Assembly (NCBI RefSeq): GCF_000152845.1
Contig: NZ_CH902584.1
Location: forward strand, 1,913,815-1,977,814
Length of the DNA stretch: 64,000 nt
Direction of reading: 5' to 3'
Source: Roseovarius sp. 217
GTDB lineage: Bacteria > Pseudomonadota > Alphaproteobacteria > Rhodobacterales > Rhodobacteraceae
The notes below the pieces were generated by a model. The model ran no database searches and was not told the DNA's origin. It saw nothing but the letters and a program-made list of their open reading frames with translations. Positions 62,959-64,000 of this stretch are shown in pieces; the first letter of the stretch is position 1, and each line of letters opens with the position of its first letter. The position numbers and the translations under genes are program-made.

Positions 62959-64000
62959 ATGTCTTATAGCCGCACGCTTACCGCTTCGACCTCTTTGCTC
63001 TGTCTGTCGGCGACGGCCGGATTTGCCGATCTGACCGCCGTGCAGGTCTGGGAGGATTGGCAGAGCTATCTCGAAAGCTATGGCTATGACGTGCAGGGTG
63101 ACACCGCGCAGTCGGGCGATACGCTGACGATTCGGGATATGGCGATGCGGATGCAGGTGCCAGAAGAGGGCGGCATGGTCGAGCTGCGCATGGATCAGAT
63201 GCAACTGGTGGAGCAGAGCGACGGATCGGTTGTGGTGATCCTGCCCGAGACCATTCCGATGGCGATGGACCTCAAGGATGAGGCGGGCGAGCAGGTCGCG
63301 CTGACGATCGAGATCGCGCAGCGGGGCATGGACATGCGCGTCACCGGCGATCCGGCGGCGATGAGCTATGACTATACCGCGCAAGAGATGACGATGACCT
63401 TGACCGATCTGGTGGCCGGAGAGCAGACGCCCGAGATTGGCGCGGCGCAGATCCGAATGGCGGATCTGGCGGGGCAGTATCAGAGCAAAGAGGCCGGGGA
63501 CACGCGCGGGTTCACGCAGGAGTTGACCGCTGGCCCGGTGGGGTATGACATTGATTTCACCGATCCCGAAGCGGGGGGGCGTGCCGAGATCAAGGGCACG
63601 TTGGCGCGGATCAGCATGACCGGCGATGGGGATCTGGTCGATGGTATTGATGCAAGCGACATGGCCGCTGCGCTGCGCGAGGGGCTGAGGGTCAACAGTC
63701 TGATGGAGTATGAGGGCGGCACCACCGCCTATAAGTTCACCAATGAGGGTAAGGTCGTTGAGGGCACACAAACCTCTGAAAGTGGCACGTTGCGGGCGGC
63801 GATCAGCCCTGAGGGGTTGCGCTATGGCGGTGATGGGCGCGGTGTGAGCCTCACGATGACAGGGGACGATCTGCCGTTTCCGGTGACGGCTGAGATGGAG
63901 CGCGCCGGGTTCAACCTTGTGATGCCGGTGGGCAAGAGCGACGAGATGCAGGATTATGCGCTGGCGCTGAATTTTGGCGGCTTTACCATGTCGGACATGA
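62959..64000 (+). CDS. DUF2125 exported protein, 3' truncated
   Basis: The frame runs from ATG 62959 to the window end without a stop (347 residues seen). A signal peptide (MSYSRTLTASTSLLCLSATAGFA) leads into a beta-rich domain beginning LTAVQVWEDWQSYLESYGYDV, which I assign to DUF2125, a family of alphaproteobacterial periplasmic proteins about 500 residues long. Repeated Met-rich strands (MAMRMQV, MSYDYTAQEMTMTL) are notable. AAGGTG precedes this ATG; an in-frame ATG at 62926 is less likely. Function is unknown. Confidence 0.75.
   Translation, partial: MSYSRTLTASTSLLCLSATAGFADLTAVQVWEDWQSYLESYGYDVQGDTAQSGDTLTIRDMAMRMQVPEEGGMVELRMDQMQLVEQSDGSVVVILPETIPMAMDLKDEAGEQVALTIEIAQRGMDMRVTGDPAAMSYDYTAQEMTMTLTDLVAGEQTPEIGAAQIRMADLAGQYQSKEAGDTRGFTQELTAGPVGYDIDFTDPEAGGRAEIKGTLARISMTGDGDLVDGIDASDMAAALREGLRVNSLMEYEGGTTAYKFTNEGKVVEGTQTSESGTLRAAISPEGLRYGGDGRGVSLTMTGDDLPFPVTAEMERAGFNLVMPVGKSDEMQDYALALNFGGFTMSDM

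Overview
The window is chromosomal DNA from a marine alphaproteobacterium of the family Rhodobacteraceae (Roseobacter group). I infer this from GC-rich codon use, the fbcFBC-type cytochrome bc1 operon, DUF3035 (BamF-like), DUF1674 and DUF2125 proteins, a Roseobacter-style rsmB-heparinase-purH-lspA run, a tripartite tricarboxylate transporter and an SBP56 methanethiol oxidase. No rRNA, tRNA or CRISPR was recognised.

Layout. 1-2.9 kb: a DUF5996-GNAT fusion gene cut by the window edge, an IS6-family transposase stub, a 7-bp tandem repeat and a complete IS3-family element with a stop codon in OrfA. 3.0-7.5 kb: a catabolic locus of an amidohydrolase divergent from a GntR/HutC regulator and a TctCBA transporter, with a perfect inverted repeat in the shared promoter region. 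7.7-8.3 kb: an IS3 remnant broken by a 45-bp hairpin insertion. 8.4-13.6 kb: a membrane protein with methanethiol oxidase, an ArsC/Spx-like protein, RsgA and a sulfotransferase. 13.6-28.2 kb: an accessory island of three very large RTX (calcium-binding nonapeptide) proteins, with a DUF900-type lipoprotein hydrolase between the first and second. The three have unrelated front ends (beta-helix plus Ig-like; helical hydrophobic; Calx-beta) but one shared C-terminal cassette ending in the same residues, most likely a type I secretion signal. No secretion ABC transporter is in the window.

28.3-43.2 kb is mainly core metabolism: UbiH-like hydroxylase, amidase, PaiB-like flavin protein, GST, cytochrome bc1 (petABC), a double cupin, AlkB with MutY, a DUF721/DciA protein, DsbA-like thioredoxin, class III aminotransferase, AGCS alanine symporter and a universal stress protein. 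43.4-47.1 kb holds a DUF442 phosphatase followed by three genes resembling KDG kinase, Kdo transferase and LpxK. All three lack signature catalytic residues of their families, most clearly the LpxK-like protein. 47.1-55.6 kb is one long minus-strand run (rsmB, heparinase-like, purH, lspA, BamF-like, M16 peptidase pair). 55.7-64 kb holds DUF1674, dapB, rbfA-NAGPA-truB-DUF1643, an orphan lipoprotein bracketed by a duplicated 3' end of the adjacent enoyl-CoA hydratase gene, an SDR, and a DUF2125 protein cut by the window end.

Most promising for follow-up: the shared-tail RTX set with a hairpin enclosing the ribosome-binding site of the third gene, and the LpxK/Kdo-transferase-like cluster that lacks catalytic residues.
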